A DNA stretch of 30,957 nt. It comes from an uncultured Clostridia bacterium (GTDB taxonomy: Bacteria; Bacillota; Clostridia; Christensenellales; Aristaeellaceae). The position numbers and the translations under genes are program-made. The notes beneath the pieces were generated by a model, which was not told where the DNA came from, did not search any database, and saw only the letters and a list, made by a program, of their open reading frames with translations. The DNA is taken from positions 1 through 30,957 of the forward strand of contig CAMKAE010000002.1 of NCBI GenBank assembly GCA_946410395.1, read 5' to 3'. Below, one piece after another: positions 7,176 to 15,120 of this stretch (the stretch's first letter is position 1; the number at the start of each line of letters is the position of its first letter).

Positions 7176-8774
7176 ATGCTTCGAGTCGGCAACCTTTCCC
7201 TTTCCCTGGATGATCGGCCGGAGGACCTGGCCGCCGCCGTGGCCGCAAAGCTCCGGCTTCAGCCCCGGGACGTGCTGTCCGCGCAGCTGGTGCGGCAGTC
7301 CGTGGATGCCCGGGACAAGGCGGACGTCCACTTTGTGGTGACGGCGGACGCCGCCCTGCGCAATGAGCCCGCCTGCCTGAAGCGCCTGAAGCCCGGGCTT
7401 GCGGCGCCCGCGCCCGTCGAGCGGCACCCGGACATCCCGCCTGCGCGCTTTGCGAAAAGGCCGCTGGTGGTCGGCGCAGGCCCTGCCGGCCTCTTCTGCG
7501 CCCTGACCCTGGCCATGGCCGGCGCCCGGCCCATCCTCGTCGAGCGCGGCAAGGCCGTGGAGGAGCGCACCCGGGACGTGACCGCCCTGCAGACCGACGC
7601 CGTCCTGGACCCGGAGAGCAACGTCCAGTTCGGCGAGGGCGGCGCCGGCGCATTCTCGGACGGCAAGCTCACCACCGGCACCAAGTCTCCCTGGCAGCGT
7701 TTCGTCCTGGAGACCTTCGTCGCCTGCGGTGCGCCGGAGGACATTCTCTGGCGGGCCAAGCCCCACATCGGCACGGACCGGCTCAAGGGCGCGGTGGCCA
7801 ACCTGCGCCGGGAGATCATCCGGCTGGGCGGCGAGGTCCGCTTCTCCACCCGGCTGACGCGCCTGGAGATCCGGATGGCGCACGTGGCGGGCGCGTACCT
7901 GGCGGACGCTTCCGGAGAAACCCTGCTGGAGACCGACACGGTCTTCCTCTGCGTCGGGCACAGCGCCCGGGACACCCTGACCCAGCTCTACCGCGACGGC
8001 GTCCGCATGGCGCAGAAGCCCTTCGCCATGGGCGTGCGCATCGAACACCCGCAGGCGCTGATCGACCGCGCCCAGTACGGTCCCGCCGCAGGCCACCCGG
8101 CCCTCGGCGCGGCGGAGTACAAAATGAACATCCACACGCCCGACGGCCGCGGGGTCTACACCTTCTGCATGTGCCCCGGCGGCGAGGTCATCGCCTCGGC
8201 CTCCCAGCCCGGCGGGATCGTGACCAACGGCATGAGCCTGCACGCGCGCGGCGGCGCCAACGCCAACGCGGCCCTGCTGGTGGGCGTCACCGCCGAGGAC
8301 TTCGCCGACGACCATCCCCTGGCCGGCTTCACCCTGCAGCGCCAGATCGAGAAGGCGGCCTTCGCGGCCGGCGGCGGAGATTTCCGCGCCCCGGCCCAGC
8401 GGGTGGAGGATTTCCTGCGGCAGCGGGAGACCCGCGCCTTCGGCAGCGTGACCCCCACCTATCGCCCCGGCGTCACCCCCGCGGACCTGCGGGCCGTGCT
8501 GCCGGACTTCATCGTCCGGGACCTGCGCTACGCCATCCCGCGCATGAACGGCATCCTCAGCGGCTTTGCCCTGCCGGACGCCGTGCTCACCGGCGCGGAG
8601 ACCCGTTCCTCCTCCCCGGTGCGCCTGCCCCGTGAGAAGGACGGGCGCGCGGTAGGGCTCGACGGCCTCTACCCCTGCGGCGAAGGCGCGGGCTATGCCG
8701 GCGGCATCATGTCCGCCGCCACCGACGGCATCCAGGCCGCCCTCAACGCCATCAACGGACAGATCAGCCTGTGA
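7176..8774 (+). CDS. FAD-dependent oxidoreductase of the COG2509 type
   Basis: A 532-residue soluble flavoprotein. The first 90 residues form a small alpha/beta domain (MLRVGNLSLSLDD..., VHFVVTADAAL) seen in this uncharacterised dehydrogenase family. The dinucleotide-binding motif GAGPAG lies at residues 100-105, followed by an acidic strand end LVERG. Then come SNVQFGEGGAGAFSDGKLTTG, VFLCVGHSARDT (second nucleotide-site strand) and, near the C terminus, YPCGEGAGYAGGIMSAATDG, which closes the FAD site. These are all family hallmarks. Substrate and physiological role are unknown. The ATG at 7176 is preferred to upstream starts because TGAGGAG sits just before it and includes the GNAT stop codon. 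It is followed after 28 bases by pepT. Confidence 0.92.
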   Translation: MLRVGNLSLSLDDRPEDLAAAVAAKLRLQPRDVLSAQLVRQSVDARDKADVHFVVTADAALRNEPACLKRLKPGLAAPAPVERHPDIPPARFAKRPLVVGAGPAGLFCALTLAMAGARPILVERGKAVEERTRDVTALQTDAVLDPESNVQFGEGGAGAFSDGKLTTGTKSPWQRFVLETFVACGAPEDILWRAKPHIGTDRLKGAVANLRREIIRLGGEVRFSTRLTRLEIRMAHVAGAYLADASGETLLETDTVFLCVGHSARDTLTQLYRDGVRMAQKPFAMGVRIEHPQALIDRAQYGPAAGHPALGAAEYKMNIHTPDGRGVYTFCMCPGGEVIASASQPGGIVTNGMSLHARGGANANAALLVGVTAEDFADDHPLAGFTLQRQIEKAAFAAGGGDFRAPAQRVEDFLRQRETRAFGSVTPTYRPGVTPADLRAVLPDFIVRDLRYAIPRMNGILSGFALPDAVLTGAETRSSSPVRLPREKDGRAVGLDGLYPCGEGAGYAGGIMSAATDGIQAALNAINGQISL

Positions 8775-8802
8775 ACAGGCGCATTGAAAGGAGCTGCGAC
8801 CC

Positions 8803-9999
8803 ATGAGCGTCAAAGAACGATTCCTCCGCTATGTCCAGGTAGAGACCACCTCCTGCGAGGACAGCGAAACCTGCCCCTCCACCCCCGGCCAGTGGACGCT
8901 GGCCCGGATGCTGGTCGAGGAGCTCAAAGCCATGGGCGTCCGGGATGCCCGGGTGGATGAAAACGGCTATGTCTACGGCACCATCCCCGCCAAGGGCGAC
9001 CACCCCGCCAGGGTCGGCCTGATCGCGCACATGGACACCTCCGACGGGGTCAAGGGCCCCACGCATCCGCAGGTCATCCCCTGCTATGACGGCGGCCCGA
9101 TCCGTCTGCAAAACGGCGTGGTGATCGACGGCTTCGACTTCCTTCCCTCCCTGAAGGGCCGGGAGCTGATCGTCACCGACGGCACCAGCGTGCTGGGCGC
9201 GGACGACAAGGCCGGCGTGGCGGAGATCATGGAGCTGGCCGCCCTGCTGACCGCGCCGGACGCCCCGGAGCACTGCACGGTCTGCATCGGCTTCACCCCG
9301 GACGAGGAGATCGGCCGCGGCGCGGACCGCTTCGATGTGCCCGGTTTCTGCGCCGATTACGCCTATACCGTCGACGGCGGCCCGCTGGGCGAGATGGAGT
9401 ACGAGAACTTCAACGCCGCCTCCTGCCGGGTGACCGTCCGCGGCGTCAACATCCATCCCGGCGAGGCCAAGAACCAGATGAAGAACGCGGCCCTGATCGC
9501 CATGGAGTGGAACAGCCTGCTGCCGCCGGCGGAGATTCCCGCGCACACCGAGGGCTATGAGGGCTTTTACCATCTCTGCCAGATGAGCGGCGACGAGGAG
9601 CAGGCAGAGCTGGTCTACATCATCCGCGACCACAGCGCGGAGAAGTTTGCCGAGCGCATCGCCACCGCCGAGCGCATCACCGCCTTCCTCAACGCCCGCT
9701 ACGGCGAGGGCACGGTTGCGTGCGTCATCCGCGAATCCTACCGCAACATGCGGGAGCTGATCGAGACCCGGATGGACATCGTGGACAAGGCCTGCGCGGC
9801 CTTCCGCTCCTGCGGCGTGGAGCCGGTCATCTCCCCCATTCGCGGCGGCACCGACGGCGCGCGGCTCAGCTACATGGGCCTGCTGTGCCCCAACCTGTCC
9901 ACCGGCGGCTACAACTTCCACGGCCGCAAAGAGCTGATCCCCGTCTCCTCCATGGAGAAGATGGTGGAGGTCCTCAAAGCCCTGGTCACCGGCGCCTGA
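8803..9999 (+). CDS. pepT: Peptidase T (tripeptide aminopeptidase)
   Basis: Cytoplasmic dizinc aminopeptidase of the M20 family that removes the N-terminal residue from tripeptides. The 398-residue length is normal. Metal and catalytic residues are all present: H76 and D78 in AHMDTSDG, D134 in LGADDKAG, E168/E169 in TPDEEIGRGAD, D191 in YTVDGG and H373 in NFHGRKE. The dimerisation lid starts NFNAASCRVTVRGVNIHPGEAKNQM, as in other PepTs. AAAGGAG lies nine bases before the ATG. It is the last gene of the run from ecfA1, with an intrinsic terminator immediately downstream. Confidence 0.97.
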   Translation: MSVKERFLRYVQVETTSCEDSETCPSTPGQWTLARMLVEELKAMGVRDARVDENGYVYGTIPAKGDHPARVGLIAHMDTSDGVKGPTHPQVIPCYDGGPIRLQNGVVIDGFDFLPSLKGRELIVTDGTSVLGADDKAGVAEIMELAALLTAPDAPEHCTVCIGFTPDEEIGRGADRFDVPGFCADYAYTVDGGPLGEMEYENFNAASCRVTVRGVNIHPGEAKNQMKNAALIAMEWNSLLPPAEIPAHTEGYEGFYHLCQMSGDEEQAELVYIIRDHSAEKFAERIATAERITAFLNARYGEGTVACVIRESYRNMRELIETRMDIVDKACAAFRSCGVEPVISPIRGGTDGARLSYMGLLCPNLSTGGYNFHGRKELIPVSSMEKMVEVLKALVTGA

Positions 10000-10012
10000 C
10001 AGCACCGGACCG

Positions 10013-10044
10013 CGCGTCTCCCGATCCCCGGGGGACGCGTTTTT
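10013..10044 (+). terminator. Intrinsic terminator after pepT
   Basis: CGCGTC and GACGCG arms with a GC-rich inner part (TCCCG ATCC CCGGG) form a strong hairpin, followed by TTTTT. It starts 14 bases after the pepT stop and precedes the maf promoter, so it separates the two transcripts. Confidence 0.88.
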
Positions 10045-10092
10045 CGTGCGCCGTTCACAATCGTATCAATTCGATGAATTTTCACCGAAGGG

Positions 10093-10121
10093 TAGTCACG
10101 GCACATGAATTGTGGTATAAT
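10093..10121 (+). promoter_or_regulatory. Extended -10 promoter for the maf-mre cluster
   Basis: A perfect TATAAT (10116-10121) is preceded by TTGTGG, giving a TGn extended -10. The hexamer 17 bases upstream is a poor -35 (TAGTCA), which is common for extended -10 promoters. It lies 36 bases before the maf ATG in an AT-rich gap. No other clear promoter is seen before 19955, so it may serve the whole shape cluster. Confidence 0.8.
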
Positions 10122-10157
10122 GCAATTTGGACATTTATTTTTGGAGGCTGACCGTCC

Positions 10158-10742
10158 ATGCCCGAGCTGATCCTCGCTTCCGCCTCGCCCCGCCGCCAGG
10201 AACTCCTGAAAAGGCTGGGCTTCCGCTTCACCGTGGCCGCCGCGGATGTCGACGAGCACACCGACGCCGGGGCCATGGAAGCCGTGCAGGCGCTGAGCCG
10301 GCGCAAGGCCCTGGCCGCCGCCGAACTCCACCCGGGCTGCGTCATCCTGGCCGCGGACACGCTGGTGGCCGTGGACAACGTCCCGCTGGGCAAGCCGGCG
10401 GACGCTGCGGACGCGCACCGCATGCTGCGGCTACTCGCCGGGCGGGAGCACCATGTGTACACCGGCGTGTGCTGTGTCTCTGCCGCCGGGGATGTGTACG
10501 CTGGCCTGGACGCCTCCGAAGTCCGCTTCGGGGAGATGAGCGACGCGGAGATCGACGCCTACATCGCCACGGGCGAGCCCATGGACAAGGCCGGGGCCTA
10601 CGCCCTGCAGGGCGGCGCGGCCGCCTGGATCGAGGAGGTGCGGGGCACGCCCTCCGGCATCATCGGCCTGCCGCTGCCCCTGACCCGGCGCCTGCTGCAG
10701 CAGTGCGGGCTGCGGGCCTTCCCTAACGCGTATCAATCATAA
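10158..10742 (+). CDS. maf: Maf-like nucleoside triphosphate pyrophosphatase
   Basis: A house-cleaning pyrophosphatase that hydrolyses non-canonical or pyrimidine nucleoside triphosphates (dTTP/UTP in the YhdE group) to monophosphates. The 194-residue protein opens with LILASASPRRQELLKRLG, the substrate-binding SxSPRR loop. AADTLVAVD carries the general-base aspartate, and GREHHVYTGVC and DKAGAYALQG are further family signatures. GGAGG lies 11 bases before the ATG. maf sits next to mreBCD in Bacillus subtilis too, with radC between; here mreB follows directly after 18 bases. Confidence 0.95.
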   Translation: MPELILASASPRRQELLKRLGFRFTVAAADVDEHTDAGAMEAVQALSRRKALAAAELHPGCVILAADTLVAVDNVPLGKPADAADAHRMLRLLAGREHHVYTGVCCVSAAGDVYAGLDASEVRFGEMSDAEIDAYIATGEPMDKAGAYALQGGAAAWIEEVRGTPSGIIGLPLPLTRRLLQQCGLRAFPNAYQS

Positions 10743-10760
10743 AGTAAGGATGGGATCGTT

Positions 10761-11792
10761 TTGCCGTTCAGAGCACCCGATATCGCCATCGATCTGGGCA
10801 CCGTCAACACCATGGTCTATGTCCGGGGCAAAGGCATCGTCATCAACGAGCCCACCGTCGTGGTCGTGGAGGCCCGCGACCGCCGCTCCGTCCGGGCCGT
10901 GGGCGACGAAGCCCGGTATCTGATCGGCCGCACCAAGGACACCCTGCGCTCGGTCCGCCCCCTCAAGGACGGCATCATCGCGGATTTCGACGCCACCGAG
11001 GTCATGCTGCGCTACTTCATCCGCAAGGCCATCGGCGCGAGCCACCTCTCCCGGCCCCGGGCGCTGGTCAGCATCCCCGTGGCCATGGACGAGGTCTCCC
11101 GCAAGGCGGTGAAGGAAGCGGTCAACATGGCCGGCGCCAAGGAAGTCATCTTTGTGGAAAAGCCCCTGGCGGCCGCCATCGGTTCGGGTCTGCCGGTCTA
11201 TGACCCGGTGGGCTCCATGGTGGTGGACGTGGGCGGCGGCACCACCGACTCGGCCATCGTCTCCCTGGGCGGCATCGTGGTCGCGCAGTCCGTCAAGGTC
11301 GGCGGCGAGAAGATGGATCAGGCCATCATCAACTATCTGAAAAAGAATTCCAGCATGCTGGTGGGCGAGCGGACCGCGGAGGAGCTGAAAAAGGACCTGG
11401 CCGCGGCGACGCCGGTCACCGGTTCCAACACCGTGGCCCATGTCCGGGGCTTCGATCTGCTCTCCGCCCGGGTGATGGACGTGGAGTTCACCGCCGCCCA
11501 GGCCCACGACGCGGTGACCGAGCCCTGCATGGCCATCCTGGCCTCGGTCCGCTGGGTGCTGGAGCGCACGCCGCCGGAGCTCTCCGCGGACATCATGCGC
11601 TCGGGCATCCACCTGACCGGCGGCGCGTGCCAGCTGCTGGCGCTGGACAAGTTTATCGCGACCCACCTGGGCATCCCGGTGCTCACCGCCAAAGAGCCCG
11701 GGGACGCCACCATCATGGGGATGGGCTATCTCATCGAGAACCAGGACCTGCTCAACGCCGTGGCGCACTCCGGCGTCAATCTGCAGCCCTGA
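10761..11792 (+). CDS. mreB: Rod-shape determining actin MreB
   Basis: Bacterial actin that polymerises along the inner membrane and organises lateral wall synthesis. The 343-residue protein has the phosphate-1 loop in AIDLGTVNTMVYVRGKGIVINEP, the phosphate-2 loop VVDVGGGTTDSAIVSLGG, and the adenosine motif HLTGGACQLLALDKFI. LARPTMCIGVP-like text of typical MreB is replaced by RPRALVSIPVAMDEVSRKAV, which is within family range. The start is a TTG at 10761: AAGGA (10746-10750) is ten bases upstream and the nearby ATG at 10750 is out of frame. It is first of mreB-mreC-mreC-mreD. Confidence 0.94.
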   Translation: MPFRAPDIAIDLGTVNTMVYVRGKGIVINEPTVVVVEARDRRSVRAVGDEARYLIGRTKDTLRSVRPLKDGIIADFDATEVMLRYFIRKAIGASHLSRPRALVSIPVAMDEVSRKAVKEAVNMAGAKEVIFVEKPLAAAIGSGLPVYDPVGSMVVDVGGGTTDSAIVSLGGIVVAQSVKVGGEKMDQAIINYLKKNSSMLVGERTAEELKKDLAAATPVTGSNTVAHVRGFDLLSARVMDVEFTAAQAHDAVTEPCMAILASVRWVLERTPPELSADIMRSGIHLTGGACQLLALDKFIATHLGIPVLTAKEPGDATIMGMGYLIENQDLLNAVAHSGVNLQP

Positions 11793-11825
11793 TCCGAAAC
11801 GGTCCGAAAGGGGGTGACACCGACC

Positions 11826-12929
11826 ATGGCAGGCAAGAGAAGAAAGGACCGCCCCGCCGGGCCGCCGGACCCGCTCGCGGACTATGACGAGGACTTTGAG
11901 GAAGACACGCTGGAATCCATCGTCGGCGATCTCCCCACAGGCCCGGACGACGCGTCCGAAGAACCGGAGGAGACCGTCTCCTCCATCTATGCCGGAAAGA
12001 ACGGCCGCCGCGATGACAGCGACGTGCTGGACACCTTCCGCGGCGACGGCCTGCTCGAGCGGCAGAAGCCCCGCACCTTCAAGGACGCGCACCCGGCCCT
12101 GCGAAGGACCGTCAACATTTCCGTGACCGCCGCCCTGCTGGCGCTGATCCTCGTCATCATCTTCGGCAAGGTGCTCTCCTTCGGCCCCATCGGCCTGGTG
12201 ACGCGCGTCACGTCCCGGACGCTCTCGCCGGTCCAGGCAGCCTTCTCCTCCGGCGTGGACGCCGTGAAGGACTACTTCCGCTCCCTGGGCCGCCGCGCCA
12301 ACATCGGCAGCGCGTACAGCGAGCTGCTCGCCCGCGAGGAGGAGCTCACCTACCGCCTCATGCAGGTGGAGGCCTATGAGAAGGAGCTGGCCCGCTACGA
12401 GGGTCTCTACGCCGAGGCCAGCGCCAATCAGCGCCTCAACCCGATCACCTGCCGGGTCACCGGCCGGGATGAGGGCAATTATTTCTCTGCCTTCGTCATC
12501 GACAAGGGCAGCCGCAGCGGCATCGAGCCGTCCATGGCTGTAATCAGCAACGGCGCCCTGGTCGGCTATGTCGAGTCGGTGCGGGAGACCAGCGCCACCG
12601 TCCGGACGATCATCGACAGCGAGGCGTCCATTGTGGCCCTGGTGTCCAACGCCGCGCGGGACCAGGGCACCATCCGCGGCACGCTGGGCATCGACGGCAC
12701 CGCCATGTGCCGGCTGTATCACCTGCCCAGCGGCAGCAAGACCCAAACCAACAGCGTCGTGGTCACCGCGGGCGTCGGCATGTCCTTCCCCAAGGGCATC
12801 CCCATCGGCGTCGTGCGCGAATCCACGCGCGCGCAGGCCGGTGAAGCCTACGCCATCGTTGAACCCCTGGCCGATTTTGCTCATCTGGAGACCGTCGTCG
12901 TTCTGCGCTACAAGTCCACGCCGGACTGA
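11826..12929 (+). CDS. mreC: MreC paralogue 1, with long acidic cytoplasmic N-terminal tail
   Basis: Bitopic elongasome protein linking MreB/MreD in the membrane to PBP2 outside. The ATG at 11826 is chosen because AAAGGGGG lies about 11 bases upstream; an in-frame GTG at 11814 lies within the binding site. The 367-residue protein has an unusually long acidic N-terminal tail (1-95), probably disordered, containing LESIVGDLPTG at 29-39. One transmembrane helix follows at about 96-114 (NISVTAALLALILVIIFG), then a coiled coil (about 150-205, LLAREEELTYRLMQVEAYEKEL), and the beta-barrel MreC domain (NYFSAFVIDKGSRSGIEPSMAVIS... VGMSFPKGIPIGVV). Usual MreCs have only about 10-20 residues before the helix. 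It is closely related to the next gene. Confidence 0.92.
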   Translation: MAGKRRKDRPAGPPDPLADYDEDFEEDTLESIVGDLPTGPDDASEEPEETVSSIYAGKNGRRDDSDVLDTFRGDGLLERQKPRTFKDAHPALRRTVNISVTAALLALILVIIFGKVLSFGPIGLVTRVTSRTLSPVQAAFSSGVDAVKDYFRSLGRRANIGSAYSELLAREEELTYRLMQVEAYEKELARYEGLYAEASANQRLNPITCRVTGRDEGNYFSAFVIDKGSRSGIEPSMAVISNGALVGYVESVRETSATVRTIIDSEASIVALVSNAARDQGTIRGTLGIDGTAMCRLYHLPSGSKTQTNSVVVTAGVGMSFPKGIPIGVVRESTRAQAGEAYAIVEPLADFAHLETVVVLRYKSTPD

Positions 12930-12964
12930 CCGCTTCCGCGTGAGGAAGGGAGGTGAAGCCGTCC

Positions 12965-14419
12965 ATGTCCGATCTGCACCCGCACGTCCCCGAGGAGGAT
13001 GAACTGCTGGAGCCGGAAGAGATTCCGGGCGCCGACGGGCTGGACGCCATCCTCGAAGGCCTTCCCACCGGCGAGCGCGAGCCGTCCGCGGAGGAAGCCG
13101 CGGAGACGGACACGCCGCCCGTCCCCGCGGTCAATCCCGGCCGCCGCAAGAGAAGGCAGGAAGGGAGCGCGCCGGAGGAGGCGGACCTGGACGGCCCCAC
13201 TCCCTTGGGTGACCGCGCCGGGAAAACCGCCCGCGGCCCGCGCCCCCACGCGCGCAGGATCCTGAGCATTGCGATCACCCTGGTGCTGCTCACCCTGGTG
13301 GTGCTGATCGTCCTGGGCAGCTTTGCCGTGGCGCCCTCCGCCACAGACGAGGACGGGGACACGCCCCCGATCCGCGGGTTTTTCAACTCGCTCGCCGACA
13401 CGGTCACCGGGTACTTCCGCTCCGTCAAGCTGCGGACCAGTCTGGAGCAGGCCGCCGATTCCGTGGAAGCCCGGGTGGAGGACCTCTCCACCAAGGTCAT
13501 GCTGGAGGATGAATTGAAGGCCGAGCTGTCCATCTTTGCGGAGCTCCAGGCCGAAGCCAACGCCAACCCCATCATGCACCCCCTCGTCTGCAAGGTCATT
13601 GACCGGGATGAGGGCGACTATTTCGCCACCTTCACCATCAACAGCGGCACCCGGGACGGCGTGGAGCCCTACATGGCCGTGACCGTTCAGGGCGCGCTGG
13701 TGGGCTACACCGAGACCGTCACCGAGAACAACGCAACGGTCCGCACGATCATCGACAGCGAGGCCTCGATCGCCGCGAAAATCAAGGCCAGCGGCGAGCA
13801 GGGCACCGTGCGGGGCACCCTGGGCATCGACGACGGCACCGCGATGTGCCGGATGTACTATCTCTCCGACGAAAACCAGCCCCGCCCCGGCGACCTGGTC
13901 GTGACCTCGGGCGTGGGCATGTCCTTCCCGCAGATGATCCCCATCGGCTGGGTCACCGAATCCACCCGCAAGATCCAGGGCAACAAGGTCTACATCGAGG
14001 TCAGGCCAAGGGCGGACTTCCGGCACCTGGAGTATGTCATCGTGCTGCGGTGCAAGCCGGACCCCATCGCCGTGGAATCCCGGGACGGGGGCAGCCTCGC
14101 GCTGGTGCCGCTGGACACCCCGCGTCCCGTGCCCACGATCCGCTTCGGCTCGCTGAGGACCTTCACCTCGCCCACGCCGCTGCCCGAGGGCGTGGAGCCG
14201 ACACCCACGCCGACGCCCTCCCCGACCCCGTCCCCCACGCCGACGCCTTCGCCCACGCCCCGGCCCACGCCGACACCGACCCCCGTCGGCAGCGGCATCC
14301 TGTATATCTACGTGGACTACAAGGAGCCCACGCCGGCGCCCACCGCCGTACCCACGCCCTCCCCCACCCCGCGCAATACCCTGAACCCCGTCAACATGGA
14401 TCTGGAGGAGGACGACTGA
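12965..14419 (+). CDS. mreC: MreC paralogue 2, with acidic N-terminal tail and Pro/Thr-rich C-terminal tail
   Basis: A 484-residue second MreC, 35 bases after the first. The ATG at 12965 follows GGGAGGTG by nine bases. Layout: acidic tail 1-97 (with LDAILEGLPTG at 26-36), one transmembrane helix at about 99-121, coiled coil at about 150-195, MreC barrels to about residue 365, then a linker and an exported tail with (Pro-Thr/Ser) repeats at 413-440 and again from 455. The tail ends in the acidic MDLEEDD. The barrel shares long identical runs with paralogue 1: ATVRTIIDSEASI, RGTLGID, GTAMCR, GVGMSFP. This points to a tandem duplication. The proline-rich tail may span the wall or act as a spacer; this is an inference from composition only. 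Confidence 0.92.
   Translation: MSDLHPHVPEEDELLEPEEIPGADGLDAILEGLPTGEREPSAEEAAETDTPPVPAVNPGRRKRRQEGSAPEEADLDGPTPLGDRAGKTARGPRPHARRILSIAITLVLLTLVVLIVLGSFAVAPSATDEDGDTPPIRGFFNSLADTVTGYFRSVKLRTSLEQAADSVEARVEDLSTKVMLEDELKAELSIFAELQAEANANPIMHPLVCKVIDRDEGDYFATFTINSGTRDGVEPYMAVTVQGALVGYTETVTENNATVRTIIDSEASIAAKIKASGEQGTVRGTLGIDDGTAMCRMYYLSDENQPRPGDLVVTSGVGMSFPQMIPIGWVTESTRKIQGNKVYIEVRPRADFRHLEYVIVLRCKPDPIAVESRDGGSLALVPLDTPRPVPTIRFGSLRTFTSPTPLPEGVEPTPTPTPSPTPSPTPTPSPTPRPTPTPTPVGSGILYIYVDYKEPTPAPTAVPTPSPTPRNTLNPVNMDLEEDD
14201..14286 (+). repeat. Coding repeat: ACGCC(G/C)-type hexamers encoding Pro-Thr/Ser
   Basis: Degenerate tandem six-base units (ACG/CCG-like codons) inside the second mreC, encoding alternating Pro and Thr or Ser for residues 413-440. 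A shorter block follows at about 14327-14380. Such tracts can change length by slippage, so the linker may vary between strains. Confidence 0.85.
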
Positions 14420-14420
14420 C

Positions 14421-15056
14421 ATGAGCAAACCCCGCAGACCGCGAAAGCACTACACGGTCGTCTCGGCCGTTTACCGCTTCCTGTGCTTTCTGGCGGTCGT
14501 CCTGCTCACCTACCTGCTGCACGTCACGCTGATGCCCTCCCTGCGGATCGGCGGCGTGACCCCCGGGCTGATCTTCGCCGTGCTTGGCGTCATGACCGTG
14601 TGCTTTGAGCGGCTCCGCACCATATGGGCCGGCATGATCTTCGGCATCCTGCTGGAAATCATGCAGCCCACGGTGCCCCTGCTGAACCTGATCCTCTACC
14701 CGGTCATCGCCATCCTGGGCGTGCTGATCTTCTCGGACAAGAGCATGCAGCGGCTGGAATACGAGCGCGGCCTGGGCAAGCCCGGGCGCAACATGGCCTT
14801 CTGGCTCCGCACGCCCCTGTGCGCCGCGGTGGACACGCTGGTGTACGAGATCGTCAACATTGGTTACGTCTATCTGCGGGAGGACGTGTTCGACATTATC
14901 TTTATCCGCAACGCCGTTCTGGACATCCTGGCCACGGCCCTGCTGTCGCTGCTGATCATGTTCCCGCTGCGCCGGCTCTTCGGCGTGCGGGTGGCCCCGG
15001 ATCCCAGCACCCAGCTCCAGCCCAAACCCTATCAGACGAGCAAGCAGAACCGCTGA
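14421..15056 (+). CDS. mreD: Rod-shape determining membrane protein MreD
   Basis: A 211-residue polytopic inner-membrane protein that works with MreC in the elongasome. About five hydrophobic segments are seen: FLCFLAVVLLTYLLHVTLMPSL, GLIFAVLGVMTVC, IWAGMIFGILLEIMQ, LNLILYPVIAILGVLIF and VLDILATALLSLLIMFPL. The pattern of a G-rich third segment (AGMIFGILLEI, compare GFLFGLLLDL in other MreDs) supports the call. The start is one base after the second mreC stop (TGACATG), so translation is probably coupled. The C-terminal 25 residues are polar and Gln/Pro-rich. Placement between mreC and the PBP gene confirms the identity. Confidence 0.9.
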   Translation: MSKPRRPRKHYTVVSAVYRFLCFLAVVLLTYLLHVTLMPSLRIGGVTPGLIFAVLGVMTVCFERLRTIWAGMIFGILLEIMQPTVPLLNLILYPVIAILGVLIFSDKSMQRLEYERGLGKPGRNMAFWLRTPLCAAVDTLVYEIVNIGYVYLREDVFDIIFIRNAVLDILATALLSLLIMFPLRRLFGVRVAPDPSTQLQPKPYQTSKQNR

Positions 15057-15057
15057 C

Positions 15058-15075
15058 GGCGCGCAGACGCGCGCC
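15058..15075 (+). other. Perfect intercistronic stem-loop between mreD and the PBP2 gene
   Basis: GGCGCGC, loop AGAC and GCGCGCC give a seven-base-pair perfect GC hairpin starting two bases after the mreD stop. No U-run follows, so it is not a normal terminator. It could protect the upstream mRNA end or tune expression between mreD and the PBP gene. Confidence 0.6.
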
Positions 15076-15120
15076 GGGACATAAAAGACCTTCAAGGAAA
15101 AAGAAAGGAGGAAGCCGCAC

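Noticed and set aside
10737..12884. 715-codon minus-strand open frame opposite mreB and mreC
   Set aside because: It spans two clear genes and their junction, has no recognisable motif and shows the usual antisense composition (Gly, His, Asp, Ala). Similar long minus frames opposite the flavoprotein, PBP2 and pgpH were dropped for the same reason.
14201..14380. Possible CRISPR or minisatellite array
   Set aside because: The units are six bases long, in frame and encode Pro-Thr/Ser inside MreC 2. There are no spacers.
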